From Polaromonas sp. (GTDB lineage Bacteria > Pseudomonadota > Gammaproteobacteria > Burkholderiales > Burkholderiaceae): a stretch of DNA of 64,000 nucleotides. A program made the translations under genes and the position numbers. The notes under the pieces are model-generated. The model was not told the DNA's origin. It made no database searches and saw nothing but the letters and a program-made list of their open reading frames with translations. Below are positions 18,197 to 26,135 of this stretch, piece by piece (the first letter of the stretch is position 1; every line of letters starts with the position of its first letter). The stretch covers positions 33,020 to 97,019 of the forward strand of contig PNMH01000003.1 of the NCBI GenBank assembly GCA_013823505.1, in the 5' to 3' direction.

Positions 18197-18616
18197 ATGT
18201 GCGAATTTTTCGTCAAGGCCGACCCGATCCAGTACGAACAGCGTTCGCGCACGGTGCGCATGCACGGTGTGCTCACCAGCATCCGGCTGGAGAACATGGT
18301 GTGGGACCTGCTGGCCGAGATGGCCGAGGACGAGGGTTGCACCACCAACGCGCTGATCGCGCAGTTTCACGACGAGATCCTGGCGCACCGGGGAGAGGTG
18401 CCCAACTTCGCGTCGTTCCTGCGCGTGACCTGCATGCGCTACATGCGCCGACGCATGATGGCGCTGGAGCGGCAGCAGACCGAGTCGCGCGCGCCGGCCC
18501 TGCAGGTGGCGGCCAGTGAAGCGCTCACCACACCGCTGCAAGGCACCGGCACCGACGGGCCTGCCATGCCGCGTCCCTTGTTATCGCCGGTGGTCTCCCC
18601 GATCCGCGCCCGCTGA
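18197..18616 (+). CDS. Ribbon-helix-helix domain protein (139 aa)
   Basis: The N-terminal half reads RTVRMHGVLTSIRLENMVWD then LLAEMAEDEGCTTNALIAQF: a basic strand followed by two helices as in RHH_4-type DNA-binding domains. The following helix (VPNFASFLRVTCMRYMRRRM) is also family-typical. The C-terminal 40 residues are low-complexity. It may be a small transcription regulator or an adaptor; no target is known. AGGAGA lies 6 bases before the ATG. It follows the GMC gene across a hairpin repeat and precedes the glyoxalase gene by 23 bp on the same strand, so it is probably co-transcribed with the latter. Confidence 0.75.
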   Translation: MCEFFVKADPIQYEQRSRTVRMHGVLTSIRLENMVWDLLAEMAEDEGCTTNALIAQFHDEILAHRGEVPNFASFLRVTCMRYMRRRMMALERQQTESRAPALQVAASEALTTPLQGTGTDGPAMPRPLLSPVVSPIRAR

Positions 18617-18639
18617 CTTTTTGTTTTGAAGGACCCTTG

Positions 18640-19173
18640 ATGAGCTTCACCACCGAACACCTGCCTGGCGTCTGCGCACAACCCAGCAACGCCTCGCGCG
18701 GATTCGTGTTCAACCACAGCATGCTGCGCGTGAAAGACCCGACCGTGGCGCTGGACTTCTACACCCGGATCATGGGCATGCGCCTGCTGCGCAAGCTCGA
18801 TTTTCCCGAGATGTCGTTTTCGCTGTACTTCCTGGCCCGCCCGGAAGACGGCAACGCCCCCGACGATGTGGGCGCGCGCACCAGCTGGACCTTCAGCCAG
18901 CGCGGCGTGCTGGAGCTCACCCACAACTGGGGCACCGAGAGCCAGGCCGACTTCAAGTACCACGACGGCAACGCGCAACCGCAGGGCTTCGGCCACATCT
19001 GTTTTTCGGTGCCCGACCTGGCCGCCGCCGTGGCCTGGTTCGACGAAAACCAGGTGCCTTATGTGAAGCGGCCCGACCAGGGCAAGATGAAAAACGTGGC
19101 CTTCATCAAGGACCCCGACGGCTACTGGATCGAGATCGTGCAGCCGGATCTGCTGGCCCAGCTGGGCAGCTGA
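18640..19173 (+). CDS. gloA: Lactoylglutathione lyase (glyoxalase I), long eukaryote-like form (177 aa)
   Basis: A VOC-fold enzyme converting the methylglyoxal-glutathione hemithioacetal to S-lactoylglutathione. Metal ligands are visible at H26 (FNHSMLRVKDP), E92 (GVLELTHNWGTES), H119 (GFGHICFSVPD) and E165 (DGYWIEIVQPD). The overall pattern, with long N-terminus and the LELTHNWGTE and GKMKNVAFIKDPDGYWIEI stretches, matches the longer zinc-type enzymes of eukaryotes and pseudomonads rather than the ~135-aa nickel type of E. coli. ATG 18640 has AAGGA upstream. Its stop and the stop of the next, convergent gene abut exactly (TGATCA). Confidence 0.95.
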   Translation: MSFTTEHLPGVCAQPSNASRGFVFNHSMLRVKDPTVALDFYTRIMGMRLLRKLDFPEMSFSLYFLARPEDGNAPDDVGARTSWTFSQRGVLELTHNWGTESQADFKYHDGNAQPQGFGHICFSVPDLAAAVAWFDENQVPYVKRPDQGKMKNVAFIKDPDGYWIEIVQPDLLAQLGS

Positions 19174-20184
19174 TCAGAGCCCGGGTGGGGCAATGCGCTC
19201 GCCCCACATGCGCCGCCACAGCCAGTCGAGCGAAGCGCCGATGTCGGGCCGCCGACCTTCGAGCGTGGGGCGGTGCCCGCCGTTGGCGCGAGCTGCTTCT
19301 GTACCTAGATTGAAGTGGAAGGTGTAGCTGGGCTCCTGCCCCATGCGCAGGTCGGTCACGAACAGCTTCCCTCCGGTTTTCGATACGCTGTAGAAGCCGT
19401 GGGTGAACGCCGCCATGCGTGCGACCGAGGGCTCGTCGGCGTGGCGCTCCAGCAGGCCGGCGCCGCGCTCGTGCCGCGTCCAGGTGATGGGCCGGTCGTC
19501 GTCGAAAAGGGAGTAATGGCCTTCCAGGTAGTGCGTGGGCGTGGTGGCCACCAGGCGCCACAGCACCGTGTTGAATGGCGAGGGCGTCACCAGCAGGCCG
19601 GATGCCGCGATGCCCTCTTGCTGCAGCGAAGCGCGCGCCACCTGCGTGGCGTGCTGCTGCGCGCCCACGCTCCAGCCGAGGTAGAGCGTGCTCAGCGCGA
19701 GGCCGGCCACGTTCCAGTTCAAGCCCCGGGTGTTCTTCAGCCGCAGCGCAGCGACCACGCCCACGATCAGCGGCACGGTGTAGAGCGGGTCGATGATGAA
19801 GACGCTGCCCACGCCATACGGGTGGTCGGTGAAGGGCTGCAGCAGTTGGGTGCCGTACACCGTCATGGCGTCGAGCAGCGGGTGCGTGACGAGCACCAGC
19901 CACAGGGCCAGCCACCATCGTTTGAACAAGGCCGCTTCGCCGTGGATGCGCGAGACGATCCAGGCCAGCACCGGCGCGGCCAGCGTGAGCAGAAACAGCG
20001 CGTGGCTCTCGGCCCGGTGGCGCGTCATGTTGAGGATGGCGTCGCCGTGGTCGATGAAGGCGTCGAGGTCGGGCAGGGTGCCGCCGATGGCGCCCCACAG
20101 CGCGGCTTTCCACACCGCCGTGCGTCGGCCCATCACGGCCACGCCCACGGCGGAGCCCAGGGCAATCTGAGTCAGTGAATCCAT
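19174..20184 (-). CDS. YdjM-like inner-membrane metal-dependent hydrolase (DUF457 family, 336 aa)
   Basis: Multi-helix membrane protein beginning MDSLTQIALGSAVGVAVMGR. It contains the family's histidine/aspartate motifs GGTLPDLDAFIDHGD, TRHRAESHALFLL and VTHPLLDAMTVYGTQLLQPF in the N-terminal half; these are the presumed metal ligands. The C-terminal ~150 residues are a soluble domain ending MWGERIAPPGL. The family is described as LexA-regulated inner-membrane putative hydrolase; the reaction is unknown. The start ATG 20184 directly begins the first motif-bearing helix. It is convergent with gloA with no spacer. Confidence 0.85.
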   Translation of the reverse strand: MDSLTQIALGSAVGVAVMGRRTAVWKAALWGAIGGTLPDLDAFIDHGDAILNMTRHRAESHALFLLTLAAPVLAWIVSRIHGEAALFKRWWLALWLVLVTHPLLDAMTVYGTQLLQPFTDHPYGVGSVFIIDPLYTVPLIVGVVAALRLKNTRGLNWNVAGLALSTLYLGWSVGAQQHATQVARASLQQEGIAASGLLVTPSPFNTVLWRLVATTPTHYLEGHYSLFDDDRPITWTRHERGAGLLERHADEPSVARMAAFTHGFYSVSKTGGKLFVTDLRMGQEPSYTFHFNLGTEAARANGGHRPTLEGRRPDIGASLDWLWRRMWGERIAPPGL

Positions 20185-20246
20185 GGGCGGCAGCTTAAGC
20201 GCGGAGGCAGATCCCCCGGGTCTCGCCGGGCTTTTCAGGCACCGGT

Positions 20247-20873
20247 CTAAGCCTGAACGACGATGGGGAAGTTGGCCTTGATGCCGTCGCTGCCCGATGC
20301 AAAGGGCACCGTAAGCGCGGTCCGGTTGTCTTCGTTGAGGCGGCGCCACAGGAAGTCGCGCTCGTTGCCCGGATCGCCCGCCACATACAGCTGCGTGGTC
20401 AGCAGCTCCCGGCGGTCCAGCCGCACCTTCACGTGGATGTGGGGTGTGCGCCCACCGTATTGCACCGGGCGGATGGTGCGGAAGCGGTAGCGGCCGTCGC
20501 GACCCACGGTCACCTTGCCGAAGCCTTGGAACGCCGGGTCGGCGCGCCCGCCATCGCCCGGGTGGTGGTAGTGGCCGGCGTGATCGCACTGCCAGATCTC
20601 GACCACCGCGCCCGACACGGGAACGCCCGCAAGGTCAACCACTGTGCCTTCGACCCAGGCGGGCTGTCCCTTGGCGTAGTTCACCTGGCCGTTCTTGAGC
20701 AGGTCGGCGTCGCTGTCGGCCGGCAGGGCCACCGGGTAGAACGGGCCTTCGGTCTGGCTGGGGGTGGGGCGCAGGTTTCTGGTCTGCGCCAGCGCCGACG
20801 ACAACCACGCGGGGGCGGCCAGGGTGGCGGCGCTGGCGATCAACAGGTGGCGGCGGTTTGACGATGTGTTCAT
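20247..20873 (-). CDS. Exported intradiol ring-cleavage dioxygenase-family protein (208 aa)
   Basis: An N-terminal export signal (NRRHLLIASAATLAAPAWLS, RR at 7-8, then ALAQ) suggests Tat or Sec export. The mature domain matches the beta-subunit fold of protocatechuate 3,4-dioxygenase, with the four non-haem iron ligands placed by eye at Y102 (HYHHPG), Y139 (PVQYGG), H145 and H147 (PHIHVKVR). TEGPFYP near residue 41 is also typical. It would cleave a catechol-like ring between the hydroxyls; most exported members have unknown substrates. The ATG overlaps the upstream stop (ATGA), so it is the last gene of a three-gene operon. Confidence 0.88.
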   Translation of the reverse strand: MNTSSNRRHLLIASAATLAAPAWLSSALAQTRNLRPTPSQTEGPFYPVALPADSDADLLKNGQVNYAKGQPAWVEGTVVDLAGVPVSGAVVEIWQCDHAGHYHHPGDGGRADPAFQGFGKVTVGRDGRYRFRTIRPVQYGGRTPHIHVKVRLDRRELLTTQLYVAGDPGNERDFLWRRLNEDNRTALTVPFASGSDGIKANFPIVVQA

Positions 20874-23557
20874 GGCGGTAGCGTGGCGGGGTTTTGCAGG
20901 TCCAGCGCGACGTACCGCGTTTCATGGTCGCCGGGATCGCTGGGGTTGGTGGTCTCTTGGAAGCCCAGGGCCTGCGCAAGTTCCAGCATGCCGCGGTTGA
21001 TGCGCAGCACCGTGCCGTGAAGGCGCTTCGTGCCGCGCGCACGCAGGTGTTCGATCAGTTTGCTCATGAGCTTGTGGCCCAGACCGCTGCCCTTGAGGTC
21101 GGAGCGCACGATCACGCCGAACTCGGCGCCGATGTTGTCCGGGTCCACCGCCGCGCGCACCACGCCCAGGGTTTCCTCCACGCCGTCAGGCCCGGAGCGC
21201 GTGGCGATGAACGCCATCTCGCGCGCGTAGTCGATCTGCGTGAGCCGGGCGAGTTCACTGTGTTCGATGTGGCGGCGGCTGTAGAACACCCGCAGGCGGA
21301 TGTCTTCCGGGTCGAGCTGCTCCAGGAAGGCGCGGTGCTGCGACTCGTCTTCCGGGCGGATCGGGCGCAGGGTGACCGGCTGGCCCTGCCAGTCCCACAT
21401 CACCTCCAGCTCTTGCGGGTAGGGCTGGATGGCGAAGCGGTGGGCGCCAGCGGGCCGTTTGGCCGAGACACGCACCCGCGCATCCAGCGCCACGGCGCCT
21501 TCGTGGTTGGCCAGCAGCGGGTTGATGTCGAGCTCGGCGAGTTCGGGCACATCGGCCAGCAGCTGCGACACGCTCACCAGCACCTGCGCGATGGCGTCCA
21601 GGTCGGCGGCGGGTTCGTCGCGGTAACCGCGCAGCAGTTTCGCCACGCGGGTGCGCGCGATCTGGGCGAGTGCCAGCGTCGTGTTCAGCGGCGGCAACGC
21701 GAGCGCGGTGTCTGCCAGCACCTCCACCGCCACACCGCCCTGGCCGAACAGGATGGTGGGGCCGAACACCGGGTCCACGCTGGCGCCGACGATGAGTTCG
21801 TGCGCGTGCTGCTTGCGCACCATGGTCTGCACGGTGAAGCCTTCCACCTTGGAGTCGGGCCGCTGTTCGCGCACGCGTGCCAGCATGGTCGCGCAGGCCT
21901 CGCCCACCTCGGCCGCGCTGCCTAGGTTCAGGCGCACGCCGCCCACGTCGGACTTGTGCGAGATGTCGAACGACAGGATCTTGAGCGCCACCGGAAAGCC
22001 CAGTGCCTCGGCGGCCGTTTGCGCTTCTGGCGCGTTTGGGCCCACCACCCGCGTGGCCACCACCGGCAGCCCCGCAGCCTCCAGCAGGTCCTTGGCCTCG
22101 GGTTCGGTGAGCAGCTCGCGCCCGCTGGCGAGCACGCCGGCGACGATGGCGCGGATGCGCGGCAGGTCGACCGCATGCACCGCACTGCGGGCTGGCGGCG
22201 TCTGCAGCAGTTCGGCCTGGTGCTCGCGGAAGGTGCGCAGCAGCGAGAAGGCGCGCACCGCGTCTTCGGGCGTGTTGAAGTCGGGCACACCCGCACCGCG
22301 AAACAAGGCGCGGGCTTGCGCCACCGCGCCGTCGCCCAGCCAGCAACCCAGCAGGCGCTTCGGGCTCGCGCTGGCCAGCGGCAGCAGCGCTTGGGCGATC
22401 TCCAGGCTGGGCACGATGGCGGTGGGCGCGTGGATGAAGAGAACGGCACTTTCGGTGTCGTGGGCCAGCGCCTCCAGCGCCTGCACGTAGCGCGTGGCCG
22501 GTGCATCGCCAATGATGTCGACCGGGTTGGCGTGCGACCAGTTGGCGGGCAACACGGCGTCGAGCCGGGCTTTGAGTGCGTCGCTGAGCGCGGCCAGCGG
22601 CACACCCTCGGTGGCGGCGGCGTCGGCCGCCATCACGCCGGCGCCACCGCCGTTGGTGAGCACGATCAGCTGCTCGGCGCGGTTGCCGTGGAAGCGCGAG
22701 AGCGTCTCGGCCGCGAGAAAGAGGTCTTGCAAGGTGCTCACACGCAGCATGCCGGCGCGTGCGATCGCCGCGTCGAACACAGCGTCCGACCCGGCGAGCG
22801 CGCCGGTGTGCGAGGCGGCGGCCTGCTGGCCTGCGGCCGAGCGACCGGCCTTGACCACGATCACCGGTTTGTTGCGCGCGGCGGCGCGCGCGGCCGACAT
22901 GAACTTGCGCGGCTCTTCAATGCTTTCGATGTAGAGCAGGATGGCGCGTGTCTTCGGGTCGCTGCCGAGAAAGTCGAGCATGTCGCCGAAGTCGACATCG
23001 GCGCGTTCGCCCAGCGAGACGAAGTGCGAGAAGCCGATGCCGCGCGAGCCGGCCCAGTCGAGCATGGCCGTGACCAGCGCACCCGATTGCGAGACGAAGG
23101 CCAGCTCACCCGGCAGCGCGCCGGTGTGCGCAAAACTGGCGTTGAGCCCGAGGTGGGGCACCAGCATGCCGATGCAGTTGGGCCCGAGGATGCGCAGGGT
23201 GTGCACGTGCGCGGCGTCCAGCATGGCCTGCTTCTGCTGGGCGGTGAGTCCGGCGGTGAGCACGATGGCCGCGCGGGTACCGCGCGCGCCGAGTTCGGTG
23301 ATCAGGTCCACCACGGCGGACGCTGGCGTGCACAGGATGGCGAGTTCGGGGGCAGCGGGCAGATCGGCCACCGAGGCGAAGGTCTTCACGCCACCCAGCT
23401 CGGCGTGCTTGGGGTTGACCGCGTAGAGCTGGCCCTTGAAGTCCCCGTTGTTCAGGTTGCGCCAGACGGTGCCGCCCACGCTGGCGGGCCGCATCGAGGC
23501 CCCGATCACCGCCACGGAGGCGGGCGAGAAAAGGGCGTCGAGGTGGCGGATGCTCAT
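20870..23557 (-). CDS. Acyl-CoA synthetase (NDP-forming) fused to GNAT acetyltransferase, Pat/PatZ-type (895 aa)
   Basis: Domains: CoA-binding Rossmann domain (1-130, VAVIGASMRPASVGGTVWRN); two succinyl-CoA-ligase-like domains (about 140-460) with SQSGALVTAMLDWA and AASHTGALAGSDAVFDAAI; ATP-grasp (about 465-700, PVALKILSFDISHKSDVGGV); and a C-terminal GNAT domain (about 735-895) with the acetyl-CoA loop RSDLKGSGLGHKLM. Length and order match the PatZ/YfiQ protein-lysine acetyltransferase that regulates acetyl-CoA synthetase. The histidine of the SHTGAL motif (H250), phosphorylated in true ADP-forming acyl-CoA synthetases and reported lost in enteric Pat, is kept here. It is linked by 4-base ATGA overlaps to the DUF502 gene upstream and the dioxygenase downstream. 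Confidence 0.9.
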   Translation of the reverse strand: MSIRHLDALFSPASVAVIGASMRPASVGGTVWRNLNNGDFKGQLYAVNPKHAELGGVKTFASVADLPAAPELAILCTPASAVVDLITELGARGTRAAIVLTAGLTAQQKQAMLDAAHVHTLRILGPNCIGMLVPHLGLNASFAHTGALPGELAFVSQSGALVTAMLDWAGSRGIGFSHFVSLGERADVDFGDMLDFLGSDPKTRAILLYIESIEEPRKFMSAARAAARNKPVIVVKAGRSAAGQQAAASHTGALAGSDAVFDAAIARAGMLRVSTLQDLFLAAETLSRFHGNRAEQLIVLTNGGGAGVMAADAAATEGVPLAALSDALKARLDAVLPANWSHANPVDIIGDAPATRYVQALEALAHDTESAVLFIHAPTAIVPSLEIAQALLPLASASPKRLLGCWLGDGAVAQARALFRGAGVPDFNTPEDAVRAFSLLRTFREHQAELLQTPPARSAVHAVDLPRIRAIVAGVLASGRELLTEPEAKDLLEAAGLPVVATRVVGPNAPEAQTAAEALGFPVALKILSFDISHKSDVGGVRLNLGSAAEVGEACATMLARVREQRPDSKVEGFTVQTMVRKQHAHELIVGASVDPVFGPTILFGQGGVAVEVLADTALALPPLNTTLALAQIARTRVAKLLRGYRDEPAADLDAIAQVLVSVSQLLADVPELAELDINPLLANHEGAVALDARVRVSAKRPAGAHRFAIQPYPQELEVMWDWQGQPVTLRPIRPEDESQHRAFLEQLDPEDIRLRVFYSRRHIEHSELARLTQIDYAREMAFIATRSGPDGVEETLGVVRAAVDPDNIGAEFGVIVRSDLKGSGLGHKLMSKLIEHLRARGTKRLHGTVLRINRGMLELAQALGFQETTNPSDPGDHETRYVALDLQNPATLPP

Positions 23558-24195
23558 GGCATGGGGCGGTTGAGTTCGGTGGCTTCCACAGGATCGAGAG
23601 GGGTGCCACTGGTGCGGTTCGACGCCATCCACGCCAGCAGCGAAGACCGCATCGCTTCTTCCACCGACATGTCGATCGGCGTGATCCAGCTGCGCGGCAC
23701 AAACACCGTGTAGCCGCCGATCATGTAGCCCATGGGCAGGTACACCGCCACCTGGTCGAGCTCGGCCAGCGCGGGGGGCAGACCCTGCATGTTCTGGCGC
23801 GTGACCAGCCCCACGATGGACAGATCGTTGCCCGGCATGCGCAGCACCACCACCGCTTGCTGCGGGGTGTCCTTGTGCGGCGAAAAATAGTCGGCAAAGC
23901 TTTTGAGCGAGGAATAGATGCTCTTGACCACCGGCAGGTTGGTGAAGGGGAGTTCGATCCACGAGAGCCAGCGCGCCACGTTGGGCTGCGAGATCAGGAA
24001 ACCCAGGCCCAGGATGAGCCCCGCACCCAGCACGATGCCCAGACCGGGCAGGTAGAAGTCGCCGATGAAGGGGCGGATCATCCACATGGCGATCGATTCG
24101 ATCCAGGCCACGGTGAGGTAGAGCACGTAGACCGTGAGGGCCAGCGGCAGGAAGGTGATCAGGCCGCGGAAAAAATACTGGTAAATCGGTTTCAT
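23554..24195 (-). CDS. DUF502 family inner-membrane protein (213 aa)
   Basis: Two N-terminal hydrophobic helices (FFRGLITFLPLALTVYVLYL and a second around GIVLGAGLILGLGFLIS), then the conserved LPVVKSIYSSLKSFADYF stretch and a C-terminal soluble part with GYMIGGYTVFVPRSWITPID. This is the DUF502 pattern, found widely in proteobacteria and plants, with no established biochemical role. Start ATG 24195 is chosen because MKPIYQYFFRGL is the usual N-terminus; an upstream in-frame start would add an atypical 14-residue leader. It is first in the operon DUF502 - acyl-CoA synthetase/GNAT - dioxygenase. Confidence 0.9.
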   Translation of the reverse strand: MKPIYQYFFRGLITFLPLALTVYVLYLTVAWIESIAMWMIRPFIGDFYLPGLGIVLGAGLILGLGFLISQPNVARWLSWIELPFTNLPVVKSIYSSLKSFADYFSPHKDTPQQAVVVLRMPGNDLSIVGLVTRQNMQGLPPALAELDQVAVYLPMGYMIGGYTVFVPRSWITPIDMSVEEAMRSSLLAWMASNRTSGTPLDPVEATELNRPMP

Positions 24196-24415
24196 GGAGG
24201 CCTTGGAGGACCTTGCGCAGCCCGTGCGCGCAAGCATCGTTCAGCATATCAGCCAGTGTTGCGGCGCTGTGTGACGACCGTCGGTGCGCTGGCGGACCTT
24301 GCATCCGCGGACAATGACCCCAAATGCACATGGTTTGGCCCGCAAACCGGTGGGGGCTGGATCGGTGCACAGCCTGCCCGCGGAACCAACACCGGCCCTT
24401 GGGGCTCAGTCATCC

Positions 24416-24754
24416 ATGAACGGTTTATTCGACTTCTTTGCCCGCCTGGTGCGGGGTGTTCTCAAGCTCGTGCTCGGCGTGGCCGCGCTGGTGTTTGTGC
24501 TCAGTTTGCTGCTGGCCACCTTGGTGGTGGTGCTGGGTGTGTCGCTCTGGGCCCTGGTCACGGGTCGAAAACCCGCGCCCTTCGTGGTATTCAACCGTTT
24601 CCGCCAGACCTCACAGCGCTACACGCAGGGCGTGTGGCCGGGCCGGGGGCCAGCGCAGCCCATGGGCGATGTGGTGGATGTGCAGGCCCACGAAGTGCCC
24701 GATGCGCCCGCCCCGCGCTCCGGCCAGGACCCGATGGCGCGCGTGATCCGCTGA
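24416..24754 (+). CDS. Small membrane protein of unknown function (112 aa)
   Basis: I do not recognise a named family. It starts MNGLFDFFARLVRGVLKLVL and carries one long hydrophobic stretch (about residues 13-45), enough for one or two membrane passes. A basic segment and a soluble polar tail (QAHEVPDAPAPRSGQDPMAR) follow. It is divergent from DUF502 and convergent with rsmI, whose stop codon lies two bases away. The start is the ATG that directly precedes the hydrophobic region; an upstream extension to 24284 is possible but looks non-coding. Confidence 0.6.
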   Translation: MNGLFDFFARLVRGVLKLVLGVAALVFVLSLLLATLVVVLGVSLWALVTGRKPAPFVVFNRFRQTSQRYTQGVWPGRGPAQPMGDVVDVQAHEVPDAPAPRSGQDPMARVIR

Positions 24755-24756
24755 GT

Positions 24757-25695
24757 TCAGTCGTCTGAATCGCCTGCGCCCTGGCGGCGCGCCAGCGCGG
24801 CGTCGTAGAGCGCGTTGCGTGGCTGGCCAGTGATCTCTGCGCACAGCTTCACCGCGGTTTTCAGCGGCAGCTCTTTCAACAGCACATCCAGCGTGCGCAA
24901 GGCGGCCGCGTCCACGCTGCCTTCGGCCTCCACGGCGGCGGGCTGCGGGTGCACCAGCAGCACAAATTCACCACGCGTGCGGTTGGCGTTGGCCCGCAGC
25001 CAGGTGCTGAAGTCCTGCGCCTTGATGTGCGCCACTTCCTCGAACTGTTTGGTGAGCTCACGACCCACGGTCAGCATGCGTTCGCCCAGCAGCGCCAGGT
25101 CCTTGGCCAGCGCCTCGATGCGGTGCGGTGCTTCCAGCAGCACGCAGCCCCGCGCGTCCGCGCCGATCAGCTGCACCTCGCGCTGCCGTTCGGCTGCCTT
25201 GCTGGCCAGAAAACCGGCGAACACGAACCGCCCGTCCCAACCCCCCATGCCCGCCACCGTGCCCGAGACGCTGAGCAAGGCGGTGATGCTGCTGGCGCCG
25301 GGAATCGGCACGCTGCGCAGGCCCGCCGCGTTCACCGCTGCCACCAGGCGCGCGCCCGGGTCGCTCACACCGGGCGTGCCGGCGTCGCTCACATAGGCCA
25401 CGCGCTGGCCGGCCTGCAGGCGCTGCACCACGGTCTGCGCAGCCTCGGCTTCGTTGTGCTCGTGCAGGGCCAGCAGCGGCTTGTGAAGACCGTAGCCCTG
25501 CAACAGTGCGGCGGTGTGGCGCGTGTCTTCGCAGGCCACGGTGTCCACGAGCGAGAGCACCTGCAGCGCGCGCAAGCCGATGTCGGCCAGGTTGCCGATG
25601 GGCGTGGCGACCATGTAGAGCGCGCCCTGCGGATAATGCTGGTGCGCCGCGGCGTCGCGCGCGGCCGCCAACAGGGATGGAGAGCTTGCAGACAA
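24757..25695 (-). CDS. rsmI: 16S rRNA (cytidine1402-2'-O)-methyltransferase RsmI (312 aa)
   Basis: A tetrapyrrole-methylase-fold SAM enzyme. Motifs are GALYMVATPIGNLADIGLRA, the VACEDTRHTAALLQGYGL segment, YVSDAGTPGVSDPGARLV (SAM loop) and PIPGASSITALLSVSG. It modifies C1402 in the ribosomal decoding centre together with RsmH. The C-terminal RsmI-specific helical piece (LPLKTAVKLCAEITGQPRNA) is present. No ATG lies in the right place; TTG at 25695 gives MSASSPSLLAAARDAAAHQH, which fits relatives in sequence feel, while a TTG at 25737 would extend it by 14 residues. The chosen start shares a base with the divergent yraN ATG. Confidence 0.93.
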   Translation of the reverse strand: MSASSPSLLAAARDAAAHQHYPQGALYMVATPIGNLADIGLRALQVLSLVDTVACEDTRHTAALLQGYGLHKPLLALHEHNEAEAAQTVVQRLQAGQRVAYVSDAGTPGVSDPGARLVAAVNAAGLRSVPIPGASSITALLSVSGTVAGMGGWDGRFVFAGFLASKAAERQREVQLIGADARGCVLLEAPHRIEALAKDLALLGERMLTVGRELTKQFEEVAHIKAQDFSTWLRANANRTRGEFVLLVHPQPAAVEAEGSVDAAALRTLDVLLKELPLKTAVKLCAEITGQPRNALYDAALARRQGAGDSDD

Positions 25696-26099
25696 TGTGG
25701 AGTTCCAGAAAGCAGGGGGCGCCGACGGCGCCCGCAACGACCACCAAGGCCCGGGGGGATGCGGCCGAAGAAGCCGCGCTGTTGCACCTGCAGCGCCAGG
25801 GTTTGCGTCTCGTCCAGCGCAACTTCAAGACGCCCGGACGCGGCGGCGGCGAGATCGATTTGATTATGCGTGAGCCCGACGGCACGCTGGTCTTCATCGA
25901 GGTGCGCCAGCGCGCCAGCCAGCGCCAGGGCGGCGCGGGCGCCAGCATCACCGGACTCAAGCAGCGACGCATCGTGTTTGCCGCGCGGCACTTTCTGCTG
26001 CGGCTCGGGTCAGAGCCTCCATGCCGCTTCGACGTGGTGCTCATCGACGGCACCAGCGGGCAACTCGACTGGCTGCGCGCGGCCTTCGACGCGTCCTGA
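25695..26099 (+). CDS. yraN: YraN family (UPF0102) nuclease-fold protein (134 aa)
   Basis: The restriction-endonuclease-like fold of UPF0102 is seen: RGDAAEEAALLHLQRQGLRL, the invariant TPGRGGGEIDLIMREPDGTL with its Glu and Asp, then VFIEVRQRAS, and a C-terminal PCRFDVVLIDG strand. Cellular role is unresolved in the family. In E. coli the order rsmI-lpoA-yraN-diaA-dolP is found; here the same block occurs without lpoA and with rsmI on the opposite strand, which supports the naming. ATG 25695 (MWSSRKQG) is taken as start; ATG 25677 (MESLQTMW) is an in-frame alternative. Confidence 0.9.
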   Translation: MWSSRKQGAPTAPATTTKARGDAAEEAALLHLQRQGLRLVQRNFKTPGRGGGEIDLIMREPDGTLVFIEVRQRASQRQGGAGASITGLKQRRIVFAARHFLLRLGSEPPCRFDVVLIDGTSGQLDWLRAAFDAS

Positions 26100-26135
26100 G
26101 CATTTGGATACAGACCCCACCGCTATGATCGCCCC

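Noticed and set aside
18197..18616. Ribbon-helix-helix protein as the missing cytochrome c subunit of the GMC dehydrogenase
   Set aside because: No CxxCH haem motif, no signal peptide; the sequence fits an RHH DNA-binding protein.
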